NCBI RefSeq assembly: GCF_014651675.1
Contig: NZ_BMXI01000016.1
Span: 1-64,000 of the forward strand
Source: Roseibacillus persicicus
GTDB taxonomy: Bacteria > Verrucomicrobiota > Verrucomicrobiia > Verrucomicrobiales > Akkermansiaceae
Length of the DNA stretch: 64,000 bases
Direction: 5' to 3'
This document shows positions 19,495 to 28,571 of this stretch, piece after piece. Under the pieces are notes generated by a model. It was given only the letters and a program-made list of their open reading frames with translations. It was not told the DNA's origin and ran no database searches. Positions within the stretch are counted from its first letter, which is position 1; every line of letters begins with the position of its first letter. A program made the translations under genes and the position numbers.

Positions 19495-20061
19495 ATGCCC
19501 GTCGTCAAACTCCAACGCCCCACCCTCACCACCAGCGAAAAGCTGACGTTGCCTTCGATCTTCAAAGGCTTCCTCGTCACTTTGGGACACGCTTTCAAAT
19601 CTCTGGCCGGAAAATCCCGGGGCGCGGACTCGCTGAACGGTTCCGGGCTCGGGGTCACCATGCAGTATCCCGAGCAGAAGTGGGATGGCGAGCTCCCCGA
19701 ATACTATCGCGGAGCCCCCGCCCTCGTCACCGACGAGCAGGACCGCGAACGTTGTGTCTCCTGCCAACTCTGCGAATTCATTTGCCCGCCCAAAGCGATC
19801 AAGATCGTTCCCGGCGAAATCCCCTCCGATGACGAGTGGGCCAAGGTCGAGAAACGACCCAAGGCCTTCGACATCGACATGATCCGCTGCATCTACTGCG
19901 GCATGTGCGAGGAAGTCTGCCCCGAGCAAGCCATCTACCTCCGCAAGGACTACGCCATCACCGGTCTCAGCCGGGCCGAAATGGTGCACGACAAGGAGAA
20001 ACTCTACGAAATCGGCGGCAAGCGAGTCGGGCTGGTGAATAAGTGGAACGAATTGAAATAG
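19495..20061 (+). CDS. nuoI: NADH-quinone oxidoreductase subunit I
   Basis: A 188-residue TYKY-type subunit that carries two 4Fe-4S clusters and passes electrons toward quinone. The two ferredoxin motifs use C87, C90, C93 and C97, and C132, C135, C138 and C142, with the usual Pro after the last Cys of each. An N-terminal amphipathic region (FKGFLVTLGHAFKSL) contacts the membrane. The gene is followed by a repeat-bounded cassette before nuoJ. Confidence 0.95.
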   Translation: MPVVKLQRPTLTTSEKLTLPSIFKGFLVTLGHAFKSLAGKSRGADSLNGSGLGVTMQYPEQKWDGELPEYYRGAPALVTDEQDRERCVSCQLCEFICPPKAIKIVPGEIPSDDEWAKVEKRPKAFDIDMIRCIYCGMCEEVCPEQAIYLRKDYAITGLSRAEMVHDKEKLYEIGGKRVGLVNKWNELK

Positions 20062-20071
20062 TTGCGGAGCA

Positions 20072-20541
20072 GAGATTGGGACATTGAGAAAATTTGGATA
20101 ATTGGGTTATGGCATTGGATACAAAAACATTCGAGGAGTTGGAGGCTTGGAAAGCAGGCCGCAAACTTCGTGTGTTTGTATTTCGCCAAGTAGTCCCCTC
20201 CCTAATCTCTCAGAAAGAGTTTAGTCTGGCCGACCAGATCAAGCGCGCCTCCCGCTCCGTCACTGCGAATATTGCGGAGGGACATGGACGCTACCATTAC
20301 CGCGATAATTACAAATTTTGCTCCAACGCACGAGGTTCTCTCACCGAAACCCTTGACCACCTGATCGTTTGCGAAGACGACGAGCTCATTGCCCCATCAA
20401 TCATCTCTGAAGCACGCACCCTTTTTGAAACCGCATTGAAAATTCTCAACGGATATATGTCTTGGCTGGAACGTAGCGCCAAGATTGCGAACGCAAAGCC
20501 CCGGCCCTAAATATCCCAATTTTCCAATCTCCCAATTTCTC
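20072..20541. mobile_element. Inverted-repeat cassette carrying a four-helix bundle gene (nuoI-nuoJ gap)
   Basis: An imperfect inverted repeat bounds the cassette: left arm about 20072-20106, right arm 20515-20541. Both are built from ATTGG-type units, with about an 8-nt period in the right arm. The arms align only with several gaps, so the boundaries are approximate. The cassette starts 10 nt after the nuoI stop and ends 9 nt before the nuoJ start. The single cargo gene points the same way as the operon. Confidence 0.7.
20109..20510 (+). CDS. Four-helix bundle protein (S23/IVP type)
   Basis: A 133-residue protein of the four-helix bundle family first known from 23S rRNA intervening sequences and related to Avd of diversity-generating retroelements. 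The conserved ANIAEGHGR stretch is at 53-61 and ARGSLTE at 74-80, with a fourth helix ending at about 122. The ATG at 20109 is used; a TTG at 20094 would add five residues that fall in the left repeat arm. Family function is poorly known, with nucleic acid binding proposed. It interrupts the nuo operon, and nothing links it to complex I. Confidence 0.88.
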   Translation: MALDTKTFEELEAWKAGRKLRVFVFRQVVPSLISQKEFSLADQIKRASRSVTANIAEGHGRYHYRDNYKFCSNARGSLTETLDHLIVCEDDELIAPSIISEARTLFETALKILNGYMSWLERSAKIANAKPRP

Positions 20542-20550
20542 ATACCCACC

Positions 20551-21234
20551 ATGCCTCAAGTTCTCTTCTACCTCTTCTCCGTCCTCGCGGTCTTGTCAGC
20601 GTGTCTGATGGTGATTGTGAAAAATCCCGTCTCAAGCGCCCTCTGGATGGTGGGTGCGTTCGTCGGAATGGCCGCCCTTTTTGTAGGACTCAATGCCTAC
20701 TTCGTCGGGATCATCCAGATTCTGGTCTACGCCGGTGCCATCATGGTGCTCTTCGTGTTCATCATCATGCTCCTCGACCTCAAGGCCGAAGAAAAGCGGG
20801 TCTGGAAGCCAGCCAACATCGCGGCCGGCGCAGTGGTTCCGACCATTTTGCTCCTGCAAATTCTGGGAGTCCTGCTCAAGTCCGATTTTGAGCCTTTCCA
20901 AGAGCTCGACCTCAAAACCGCCGCCACCGCCCACCAACAAGCTTCCCTGGACCTCTATCAAGAGAAAGCCAAGAAAGCAGGCGAAGAATTCGACCCAGCC
21001 GATGTCCCGGTCGGAAAGATTCAGGCCAACCTCGAAGACAACCAGCTCCCTGATGTTCACTTGGTCGGTCGCACCGTTTTCGCCGGTCGTGCCGACAAGG
21101 CCGCGAGCCAATCCTTCGGTTTCGATGACACCAGCAACAACCTCCCTCTTCAAGTGATGGGCGTTCTGCTGGTAGTCGCCACCATTGGAGTGGTCGTTCT
21201 TTCCAAAAAAGGCAGCCCTGCCAAGAGCAACTGA
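20551..21234 (+). CDS. nuoJ: NADH-quinone oxidoreductase subunit J
   Basis: A 227-residue proton-channel-region subunit of complex I. Four helices are visible in the first 110 residues (including IIQILVYAGAIMVLFVFIIM, the family's pi-bulge helix), and a fifth follows at about 195-215. Between them is a hydrophilic segment of about 80 residues, longer than in many NuoJ proteins. The ATG at 20551 follows the cassette's right arm; an in-frame ATG at 20485 lies inside the cassette gene and would add an unrelated leader. nuoK starts 36 bp later. Confidence 0.93.
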   Translation: MPQVLFYLFSVLAVLSACLMVIVKNPVSSALWMVGAFVGMAALFVGLNAYFVGIIQILVYAGAIMVLFVFIIMLLDLKAEEKRVWKPANIAAGAVVPTILLLQILGVLLKSDFEPFQELDLKTAATAHQQASLDLYQEKAKKAGEEFDPADVPVGKIQANLEDNQLPDVHLVGRTVFAGRADKAASQSFGFDDTSNNLPLQVMGVLLVVATIGVVVLSKKGSPAKSN

Positions 21235-21270
21235 TATCCGGCAACCCGAAACCTCAACTCTTCTCACCCG

Positions 21271-21600
21271 ATGAACCCCGTCTCACTTAGCGAATATCTC
21301 ATGGTCAGTGGCATCCTCTTTGCCATCGGGCTGGCTGGCGTCATCGTGCGCCGCAACATCATTGTCATCTTCATGTGCCTGGAGATGATGCTCGCCGCCG
21401 CCAACCTGACCCTCGTCGCCTTTTCCCGTCACAATCTCAGCACCTTCGACGGACTTCCCGACTACAACGGCCAAGTGCTCGTCTTCTTCATCATCACCGT
21501 AGCCGCTGCCGAAGTAGCCGTCGGCCTCGCCATCATCGTCGCCCTCTATCGGGCCCGTCAGACGGTGAATGTGGATGATTTGACTTCGATGCGCGGGTGA
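21271..21600 (+). CDS. nuoK: NADH-quinone oxidoreductase subunit K
   Basis: A 109-residue subunit with three transmembrane helices, homologous to MrpC. The conserved glutamates lie in helix 2 ([18 protein letters not shown]) and helix 3 ([14 protein letters not shown]). Its TGA stop abuts the left arm of the next cassette. Confidence 0.95.
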   Translation: MNPVSLSEYLMVSGILFAIGLAGVIVRRNIIVIFMCLEMMLAAANLTLVAFSRHNLSTFDGLPDYNGQVLVFFIITVAAAEVAVGLAIIVALYRARQTVNVDDLTSMRG

Positions 21601-22079
21601 TTTTTTGGACAGAATTAACAGGATTTTACAGGATTAGCTTTGAATTTGAACCCGTCAGAAATGGAGCAGCTCACTGGTAAGGTGATTGGCTGTGCTATGG
21701 CTGTTCATCGCGAGCTTGGTCCGGGATTTCTTGAGTCCGTTTATCAGAAGGCTCTCTCCATCGAACTGAACCATCAGAGGGTCCCCCACGCGGTTGAAGC
21801 CCCACTCGCGGTGCATTATCGCTCCCAACTGGTGGGTGAGTTCAAAGCCGACATCCTCGTTCAAGAATGCCTCATCCTCGAACTTAAGGCCGTCACCAAA
21901 CTTATCGATAAGCACGAAGTTCAGACCGTCAATTATCTCACCGCAACTGGGATCAATGTCGGCCTCCTCTTCAATTTCGGCTCTCAGCGCCTTGAATTTA
22001 AGAAAAAGTTCCGAATCTACCGGCCTACCAATTCCACCGAGTCCAATCCTGCTTAATCCTGTCAATCCTGTCCAAAAAA
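21601..22079. mobile_element. Inverted-repeat cassette carrying a GxxExxY gene (nuoK-nuoL gap)
   Basis: The arms at 21601-21635 and 22045-22079 are inverted copies that match at 30 of 35 positions. Both ends begin with six T or end with six A. Each arm contains three copies of (A/G)CAGGATT-like units spaced 9-10 nt apart. The left arm begins at the first base after the nuoK stop, and the right arm ends 7 nt before the nuoL ATG. The cargo gene's stop codon lies inside the right arm, showing the gene and the repeat form one unit. Confidence 0.85.
21661..22056 (+). CDS. GxxExxY protein, PD-(D/E)XK nuclease fold
   Basis: A 131-residue member of the GxxExxY family (PDDEXK_3). The name-giving motif is G22-F-L-E25-S-V-Y28. 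Nuclease-fold residues are D64, E74 and K76 (FKADIL ... LILELKAV), followed by a Q-x3-Y motif (QTVNY, 88-92). The family is predicted to bind or cut nucleic acid, but the biochemical role is not established. The ATG at 21661 gives the family N-terminus; an in-frame TTG at 21640 would add seven residues. The gene lies within a repeat-bounded cassette between nuoK and nuoL and is unrelated to complex I. Confidence 0.9.
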   Translation: MEQLTGKVIGCAMAVHRELGPGFLESVYQKALSIELNHQRVPHAVEAPLAVHYRSQLVGEFKADILVQECLILELKAVTKLIDKHEVQTVNYLTATGINVGLLFNFGSQRLEFKKKFRIYRPTNSTESNPA

Positions 22080-22086
22080 TTTCCCA

Positions 22087-23901
22087 ATGCACGCCTGGCT
22101 TCTCCTCCTCCTTCCGCTTCTCAGTGCGGCCGCGATTCATCTCGGTCTCAAAAAGAACGCCCACCTTTCCGCACTGATCTCCACGGGTTCAGCTCTGGCG
22201 ACCTTGATTCTGACCATTCTCCTTCTGGGGAACGACATCAAGGAACCGCTTCAGTTTGCTTGGGCCAGTTTCGGAGGTGAACCTCTCATCAACATCGGTC
22301 TCGTGGTCGATAAAATGGCGATCAACATGATGCTGGTGGTCACCGGAGTGGGCACTCTGGTCCATGTATTCTCGCTGGCCTACATGGCAAGCGACGAGGC
22401 CAAAGCACGCTACTTCTGCGGGCTCTCGCTCTTCATGTTCTCCATGACCGGCATCGTCTTGGCGGACAACTTCCTGATGATGTTCATTTTCTGGGAGCTG
22501 GTGGGTCTGTCTTCCTACCTTCTGATTGGACACTGGTTCACCAAGGCATCGGCGGCCGATGCCGCGAAGAAAGCCTTTTGCGTCAATCGCATCGGTGACT
22601 GGGGCTTCATGGTCGGAATCCTTATGCTCTGGGCCATCACTGGCACGCTGACTTTCGGCGAGATGAACCTACCCGAAGGCCTCACCGCAGGCATCTTGGG
22701 AGCGACTTTGCTTTGCATCTTCTGTGGTGCGGTCGGCAAGTCCGCGCAAGCGCCCCTCCACGTCTGGTTGCCAGACGCGATGGAAGGCCCGACCCCCGTT
22801 TCCGCGCTCATCCACGCCGCCACCATGGTAGCGGCCGGGGTCTACATGATGGCCCGCGTGTTCGTCTCGGTCGGCTTCGAAGCCTTCCCCCAGTGGTCGA
22901 CCGACACCATCGCCTGGGTTGGTGGCATCACTTCCCTGATGGCGGCCCTGATGGCCACTCAACAGAACGACATCAAAAAGATTCTCGCCTACTCCACCCT
23001 TTCGCAGCTCGGCTACATGGTTCTCATGCTGGGAGTAGCTCATGGGCACTCGACGGAAATCTCGATGTTCCACCTCTACACCCACGCATGGTTCAAGGCT
23101 CTCCTCTTCCTCGGATCCGGTGCCATCATCTATGCCTGCCACCACGAGCAGAATATTTGGAAAATGGGTGGTCTCTTCAAGAAGATGCCCATCACCGCCA
23201 TCACCTTCGCGGTCGGCACCTTGGCTTTGGCAGGCTTTCCGATGACTTCGGGCTTCTTCTCCAAAGAGCAGATTCTTCACGAGACCCTCCACAGCAACAT
23301 CTACCTCTTTGTGCTCGTCGCCGTGGTCGCCGCGATGACCACTTTCTACATGGGCCGCCTTTTCATCGTGGTCTTCCTTGGGGAAAACCGCTCCAAGCAT
23401 TCCAAGGATGCTGCTGAGGTCAAACCCATCATGCTTCTGCCGCTGGTACTTCTCGCAGTGATGGCGGTCTTCTCCGGCTACAAGTTTGTCGCTGAACCTC
23501 TTGCTCCGCAGTTTCACCACGTTCCATTCGAAGCCAAAACGCCCTTCTTCACCTCTATCGGAGCCATTTTGCTCGGAGCTGCCGGAGCCTTCGTCTTTTA
23601 CTTCAACAAGAAGAGCGACCCTCTGTCCAACAACCCCGTCTCCAAGGCTTTCGCCAATCGTCTCTATATCGACAAAGGCTACGACCAGTTGGTCAAATAC
23701 GGCATCAATGTGAAAGCGGCCGTCATCGACTTCCTCGACGGATTCATCATCAACGGCCTCATCGTCGGCGGACTCGCCCGCTGTTCGGCGGCCTTGGGAC
23801 AACTTTTCAACCGCGCACAATCGGGTTCCCTGCAGACCTACTCCCTGCTGATGGGGGTGGGAGTCCTTCTGGTCATCTACCTCACTGTCTTTGTCAAATA
23901 G
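22087..23901 (+). CDS. nuoL: NADH-quinone oxidoreductase subunit L
   Basis: A 604-residue antiporter-like subunit at the distal end of the complex I membrane arm. The helix motif FWELVGLSSYLLIGHW near residue 140 carries the key Glu. LHVWLPDAMEGPTPVSALIH at about 227-246 carries the conserved quinone-family signature. Lys-containing broken helices follow. A C-terminal amphipathic and transmembrane part (about 480-604) corresponds to the lateral helix. The start is the ATG just after the cassette's right arm. Confidence 0.95.
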   Translation: MHAWLLLLLPLLSAAAIHLGLKKNAHLSALISTGSALATLILTILLLGNDIKEPLQFAWASFGGEPLINIGLVVDKMAINMMLVVTGVGTLVHVFSLAYMASDEAKARYFCGLSLFMFSMTGIVLADNFLMMFIFWELVGLSSYLLIGHWFTKASAADAAKKAFCVNRIGDWGFMVGILMLWAITGTLTFGEMNLPEGLTAGILGATLLCIFCGAVGKSAQAPLHVWLPDAMEGPTPVSALIHAATMVAAGVYMMARVFVSVGFEAFPQWSTDTIAWVGGITSLMAALMATQQNDIKKILAYSTLSQLGYMVLMLGVAHGHSTEISMFHLYTHAWFKALLFLGSGAIIYACHHEQNIWKMGGLFKKMPITAITFAVGTLALAGFPMTSGFFSKEQILHETLHSNIYLFVLVAVVAAMTTFYMGRLFIVVFLGENRSKHSKDAAEVKPIMLLPLVLLAVMAVFSGYKFVAEPLAPQFHHVPFEAKTPFFTSIGAILLGAAGAFVFYFNKKSDPLSNNPVSKAFANRLYIDKGYDQLVKYGINVKAAVIDFLDGFIINGLIVGGLARCSAALGQLFNRAQSGSLQTYSLLMGVGVLLVIYLTVFVK

Positions 23902-23944
23902 ACGAAACCCGTTTTCCCAACTTTCCCATTTCATCTGAACCGTC

Positions 23945-25459
23945 ATGATTGACCAAACACTCATCCTTCTCCTCGCCATTCCACTGGTTGCCCTTGTGGC
24001 CATCATTGCTGGTGGGCCCGCTCGCAACATCGCCCTGATGGCGTCTGTCGGCAACTTTGGCATCGCCTTGGTCACCTCCATTGTCTGGACCCAAGTGGCG
24101 GCTCCGGAACAGTTGGGAGCCTTCGAACTGATCGTATTGGCCAAGCCCCAGATTACCCTCGCCCTCGGTCTCCCCGATGCCATGGCGGTTATCATGATGC
24201 TGCTGACCACTCTGGTGCCCATTGCCGCCGTTCTCGCGGGCAAATGCCCCGAAGGCCGCGAGCGCCTTTGGTTCTCGTCAGTCTTGCTCATCTCACTCGG
24301 CGCTCTGGGTGCCTTTCTCTCCACCGACCTCTTCTTCTTCTACGCTTTCCACGAGCTAGCGTTGATTCCGACCTTCCTGATGATCGGAATGTTGGGCAAA
24401 GGCGACCGCAAGGCTGCGGCTTGGAAAATCACGATCTACCTCGCCTTCGGTTCCATCGTGCTTCTCGCCGGTTTGCTCTGGCTGGTTGCGGCGACTGAAT
24501 CCCCCTCCCTTCTCTTCAAGGATATCCTCGCCGGCCAGGTGGACAGCGGAGACCAAATCGGCATCGCAGCTCTCCTCCTCGTGGGCTTCGGCGTCTTGGT
24601 TTCGCTCTTTCCCTTTCACTCTTGGGCCGCTCCAGCCTACGCCTCGGCGCCCACTCCGGTTGCGATGCTGCATGCGGGGGTTTTGAAAAAGTTCGGCCTC
24701 TACGGACTGCTCCGTCTCTTTCCCCTTGTGCCGGAAGGTATGCAGCACTGGCTCGTCGCTCTCGTCGTGCTGCTGCTTGGTAATATTCTTTGGGTCGGCA
24801 TGGTGACCATCAACCAGAAGCGCCTCGACAGCATGCTCGCCAACTCCTCGGTGATGCACATGGGCTACGTGTTCCTCGCCATCGCCGCGCTCATCGCAGC
24901 GGGCTCGACCGACGCCAACAACATCGCCCTGCCTGCGGCTGTGGTCCTGATGTTCGGTCACGGAGTGTCCATCGCCCTCCTTTTCGCCCTCTCCGATCGC
25001 ATCGAAAGCAAAACCGGCAGCCTCCGCATGGAGGAGCTCGGTGGCTTGGCCAAGTCCGCACCCGGTCTAGCCTTCCTCTTCGGGCTCGCTGGAATGGCGT
25101 CCATCGGTCTCCCCGGCCTCGCCAACTTTGCCGGTGAAGCAGCGGTCTTCCTCTCCGGGTTTAAAAACTGGGATGCTGGTCAGCCACTTGGCGCCGTCCA
25201 GATTGCCACCATCATCGCCATCTTCGGGGTGGTCATCTCCGCCATCTACATGCTGCGTGCAGTGCGAAACATCTTCCACGCCGCCCCGGTCAAGCTCACC
25301 GAGTCCGCCGAGGACCTGAATATGAGCGAGAAGATTCCCGCCCTCATCCTCGCCGCCGCGCTGCTGGTGGTCGGGCTCTACCCCAACATCCTTTTCAACC
25401 TCTTCAACCCCACGGCTGAAGCTGTCGAGCCCGAAGTCTCCCTTGTCGAGGCCCCGTAA
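23945..25459 (+). CDS. nuoM: NADH-quinone oxidoreductase subunit M
   Basis: A 504-residue antiporter-like subunit of complex I with about 14 hydrophobic helices. The conserved Glu is in FHELALIPTFLMIG at about residue 138. The central FPFHSWAAPAYASAPTPVAM region at about 223-242 is the family signature. It lies 43 bp after nuoL and 24 bp before nuoN, so the three are one transcript. Confidence 0.95.
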   Translation: MIDQTLILLLAIPLVALVAIIAGGPARNIALMASVGNFGIALVTSIVWTQVAAPEQLGAFELIVLAKPQITLALGLPDAMAVIMMLLTTLVPIAAVLAGKCPEGRERLWFSSVLLISLGALGAFLSTDLFFFYAFHELALIPTFLMIGMLGKGDRKAAAWKITIYLAFGSIVLLAGLLWLVAATESPSLLFKDILAGQVDSGDQIGIAALLLVGFGVLVSLFPFHSWAAPAYASAPTPVAMLHAGVLKKFGLYGLLRLFPLVPEGMQHWLVALVVLLLGNILWVGMVTINQKRLDSMLANSSVMHMGYVFLAIAALIAAGSTDANNIALPAAVVLMFGHGVSIALLFALSDRIESKTGSLRMEELGGLAKSAPGLAFLFGLAGMASIGLPGLANFAGEAAVFLSGFKNWDAGQPLGAVQIATIIAIFGVVISAIYMLRAVRNIFHAAPVKLTESAEDLNMSEKIPALILAAALLVVGLYPNILFNLFNPTAEAVEPEVSLVEAP

Positions 25460-25483
25460 CTCATCCGAACGATTCTCACATCC

Positions 25484-26965
25484 ATGCATCTTCCTCTTCA
25501 CTATCTCGAAGTCATCGTCGTCGCACTCGGGCTTATCGTCCTGCTGGCTGAGGCTTTCTTTCCTCGCGAAAAAAAGGCCATCCTCGGCTGGTTTGCCGTC
25601 GCCGGTCTCGTGGCGACTTTTGTTCTGCTCATCTTCGCCAATCGCGACATCTCAGGCCCCGAGCTCGACCGCTTCTACGCCACTGATGACCAGGCCATCT
25701 TCTTCAAGGGATTTGCCCTCATCATCACCGCCCTGATGCTTCTGATGGCGATTGATTATCGCAAGGTTCTCACCCGCTTCACCGAAGACCCCTCCTCCGA
25801 GGACGGCACTGGTGAGTTCTACGCCCTGCCCCTCTTTGCCTGCGCCGGCATGATGTGGATGGCTTCCGCCAAAGACCTCGTCATGGCCTTCGTCGCGCTC
25901 GAGCTGACCACCATCACGTTCTACGTTCTGGTTGCCTACATGCGCCGCAATGTCGGTTCACTGGAAGCGGGCGTGAAGTATCTCATTCTCGGTGCGCTTT
26001 CCACCGGATTCCTGGTCTACGGAATCGCTTGGATTTACGGCATCACTGGCACCATGAGCCTGGAGGCCATCAATCTGGTCCTCAGCCCCGAAGCCCTCTC
26101 GACTAACAATATCGCGCAGAACACCACCGCCCTGCTCTTCGGCATCGCCCTCATCGTGGTAGCCCTCGCCTTCAAGGTTGGCGCGGTTCCCATGCACCTG
26201 TGGATTCCCGACGTTTACCAAGGCGCTCCCACCCCCACCACCACCTTCCTTTCCGTCGGCTCCAAGGCCGCCGGTTTCATTGTCGCCATGCGCATTCTCG
26301 AGCCTTTCCTGACTCACGAAATCACCCGCGACAAGACCATCTTCATCCTCACCATCCTCGCCGCCGCAACCATTTTGGTCGGCAGCTTGGCCGCGATTGC
26401 ACAGACCAACCTGAAGCGTCTCCTCGCTTACTCCTCGGTCGCCAATGCGGGCTTCATCCTTCTCGCGGTGGCCGCTTGGAAAGGCTCTAGCGAGACAGAC
26501 CTCTCCTCCTTCCAGGTGGTTGGTTTCTACCTCGCCACCTACCTCATTATGACCGTTGCGGCCCTCTTCGCCCTGCAGTCCATCAGCCAAAGCACCGGTA
26601 GCGAAAGCATCGCTTCGCTCCGCGGCCTTGCCCAGACCCACCCTTCCCTCGCTTGGACCCTCACCATCATCTTCTCCGCATTGGCCGGCTTGCCACTGAC
26701 AGTGGGATTCGTGGGTAAGTTCTTTGTCTTCCGCGCTGCCGTTTACTCCGACCTTTGGTTGGCTGTTGGATGCGGATTCGTGGGAGCCGCAGCAGGCTTC
26801 TACTTCTATTTCAAAGTGATTCGCGAGATGTTCTGGAGCCCCTCCGAGCACGGTCCGGAAATCTACCTTTCCAGCACCGCCAAAGCCGTCATCTACCCGG
26901 CCGCGATCCTCATCATCTTCCTCGGTCTCTACCCCCAGCCGATCTTGGCGCTGCTTGGGAAGTAG
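25484..26965 (+). CDS. nuoN: NADH-quinone oxidoreductase subunit N
   Basis: A 493-residue antiporter-like subunit, last of the nuo genes. The Glu-bearing helix is MAFVALELTTITFYVLVAYM at about residues 129-148. FKVGAVPMHLWIPDVYQGAP at about 229-248 is the NuoN signature. About 14 hydrophobic helices are visible. A stem-loop follows the stop codon by 24 bp. Confidence 0.95.
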   Translation: MHLPLHYLEVIVVALGLIVLLAEAFFPREKKAILGWFAVAGLVATFVLLIFANRDISGPELDRFYATDDQAIFFKGFALIITALMLLMAIDYRKVLTRFTEDPSSEDGTGEFYALPLFACAGMMWMASAKDLVMAFVALELTTITFYVLVAYMRRNVGSLEAGVKYLILGALSTGFLVYGIAWIYGITGTMSLEAINLVLSPEALSTNNIAQNTTALLFGIALIVVALAFKVGAVPMHLWIPDVYQGAPTPTTTFLSVGSKAAGFIVAMRILEPFLTHEITRDKTIFILTILAAATILVGSLAAIAQTNLKRLLAYSSVANAGFILLAVAAWKGSSETDLSSFQVVGFYLATYLIMTVAALFALQSISQSTGSESIASLRGLAQTHPSLAWTLTIIFSALAGLPLTVGFVGKFFVFRAAVYSDLWLAVGCGFVGAAAGFYFYFKVIREMFWSPSEHGPEIYLSSTAKAVIYPAAILIIFLGLYPQPILALLGK

Positions 26966-26989
26966 ACCGTCCCAACCACTCGCGACGCT

Positions 26990-27013
26990 TCGCCCCCGTT
27001 GATGTGGGGGCGA
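26990..27013 (+). terminator. Stem-loop after the nuo operon
   Basis: The stem TCGCCCCC/GGGGGCGA is 8 bp with an 8-nt loop. Outer flanks CCACTC (26976-26981) and GAGTGG (27020-27025) can also pair. No T-run follows, so it could be a Rho-dependent end or an mRNA 3' stabiliser rather than a simple intrinsic terminator. Confidence 0.45.
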
Positions 27014-27072
27014 GATCATGAGTGGACCTTCTATGGCCTTGTCAGAAATGACGAGATACAGAAGATGGGCCG

Positions 27073-28503
27073 ATGATAGCGGCTCTTCGAACTCTGTTTT
27101 TTCTCGGGCTTGCCATTCCCGTTCTCTCTAAGCCCAATATCCTCCTCATCTCGATTGATGATCTGAACGATTGGGTTGGCTGCCTGCAGGGTCACCCACA
27201 GGCGCGAACTCCCAATATCGACCGATTGGCGAAAAGCGGAACCCTTTTTGCCAACGCCCATTGCCAGGCCCCCGTCTGCAATCCATCGCGAGCCAGCTTG
27301 ATGACGGGACGGTATCCGCACTCTTCAGGGGTCTACTTCCTGGCTCCCGATCTCAAAAAAGCCCCCGCCCTCAGAGACCTCCCGACTCTTCCGGAAGTCT
27401 TTGCCAAAGAAGGCTATCGCACCCTCGCAGCGGGCAAACTCTTTCATGGCCATGACCAGCGCTACTTCCAAGAGTATGGAGGCAACATGGGCGGCTTCGG
27501 TCCTCGTCCGGCCAAGAAGCTGTCCCAACCCCACGGACACCCGCTTTGGGACTGGGGTGCCTTTCCGGAGAAAGACGAGGAAATGCCAGATGAAAAGGTC
27601 GCCGACTGGGCGATAGAGCAACTGGGAAAGGAGCATGAAACGCCGTTTCTGATGGGTGTCGGTTTTTGGCGCCCTCACGTTCCGATGTATGCACCGCAAA
27701 AATGGTTCGACCTTTTTCCCCGCGAACAAATCCAATTACCCAAAGTGAGGGAGAACGATCTGGCTGACATCTCTCCCTATGCCCGGGACCTGACGACGCT
27801 CAATCACGTCGCGCCCACCCACAGTTGGATGACCACAGCCGGTCAGTGGAAACACGCGGTGCAAGCCTATCTCGCCTCCATCGCCTTCGCGGATCATCAA
27901 GTTGGCCGGGTTCTCGACGCGCTGGAGGCCTCCCCCCACCGCGACAACACCATCGTCGTTCTGTTCTCCGATCACGGCTTCCATCTCGGAGAAAAAGAAC
28001 GGTGGGCCAAACGCAGTCTTTGGGAAGATGGGACGCGGATTCCTCTCATCATCTCCGCACCCGGGTATCAGGGAGACAAAGTTTCCGCCCGACCTGCCGA
28101 GCTTCTCGACATCTTTCCCACCTTGCTCGAACTGGCCTCCCTCCCCGCGGATCCAAAGCAAGAGGGCCAGTCCCTGGTGCCCTTGCTCGAGGATCCCCAA
28201 GCGGCTTGGCAACATCCCGCGCTCACCTCCTTCGGGCCCGGGAACATCGCCATTCGCACCGAAAGAATGCGCTACATCCGATACGCGGATGGTTCCGAAG
28301 AACTCTACGACCATCGCACCGATCCCGACGAGCATTTCAACCTCCTTCATCAGTCTCCGGTTAGTCCCTCTGATAGGAAACTGGCCGATGAACTGGCATC
28401 CCACCTCCCTGAACGCGAAGCTCCTTTGCTCCCAGGAAAATCAACTGGTCACGAGGCCTTTCGAGCCGCGAATGATGCCCGAAAGCTGCCCACCGGGGAC
28501 TGA
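27073..28503 (+). CDS. Secreted sulfatase, iduronate-2-sulfatase-like
   Basis: A 476-residue exported sulfatase with a signal peptide at about 1-19. The formylglycine motif is C69-N-P-S-R73, inside QAPVCNPSRASLMTGR. Metal-binding D29-D30 lie in LISIDDLNDWVGCLQGHPQA. The CNPSR variant, LNDWVG and VGFWRPHVPMYAPQKWFD are features of iduronate-2-sulfatase-like enzymes. FSDHGFHLGEKERW supplies the remaining metal ligands. It probably removes sulfate from an acidic polysaccharide; the actual substrate is not known. It is the second formylglycine sulfatase in the window. Confidence 0.93.
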   Translation: MIAALRTLFFLGLAIPVLSKPNILLISIDDLNDWVGCLQGHPQARTPNIDRLAKSGTLFANAHCQAPVCNPSRASLMTGRYPHSSGVYFLAPDLKKAPALRDLPTLPEVFAKEGYRTLAAGKLFHGHDQRYFQEYGGNMGGFGPRPAKKLSQPHGHPLWDWGAFPEKDEEMPDEKVADWAIEQLGKEHETPFLMGVGFWRPHVPMYAPQKWFDLFPREQIQLPKVRENDLADISPYARDLTTLNHVAPTHSWMTTAGQWKHAVQAYLASIAFADHQVGRVLDALEASPHRDNTIVVLFSDHGFHLGEKERWAKRSLWEDGTRIPLIISAPGYQGDKVSARPAELLDIFPTLLELASLPADPKQEGQSLVPLLEDPQAAWQHPALTSFGPGNIAIRTERMRYIRYADGSEELYDHRTDPDEHFNLLHQSPVSPSDRKLADELASHLPEREAPLLPGKSTGHEAFRAANDARKLPTGD

Positions 28504-28571
28504 GCGCGAAGCCGAGCAAAAATCTTCGCAAAATTGGGAAACTCGGCTACGATGATTTCGTAGTTAAAACG

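Noticed and set aside
22669-24324. Long open frame on the minus strand across nuoL and nuoM
   Set aside because: It is antisense to two well-supported complex I genes and its translation is low-complexity and charged. Long antisense frames are common in GC-rich genes.
25958-27019. 353-residue minus-strand frame opposite nuoN
   Set aside because: It is antisense to nuoN and is rich in Glu, Gly and Asp without family features.
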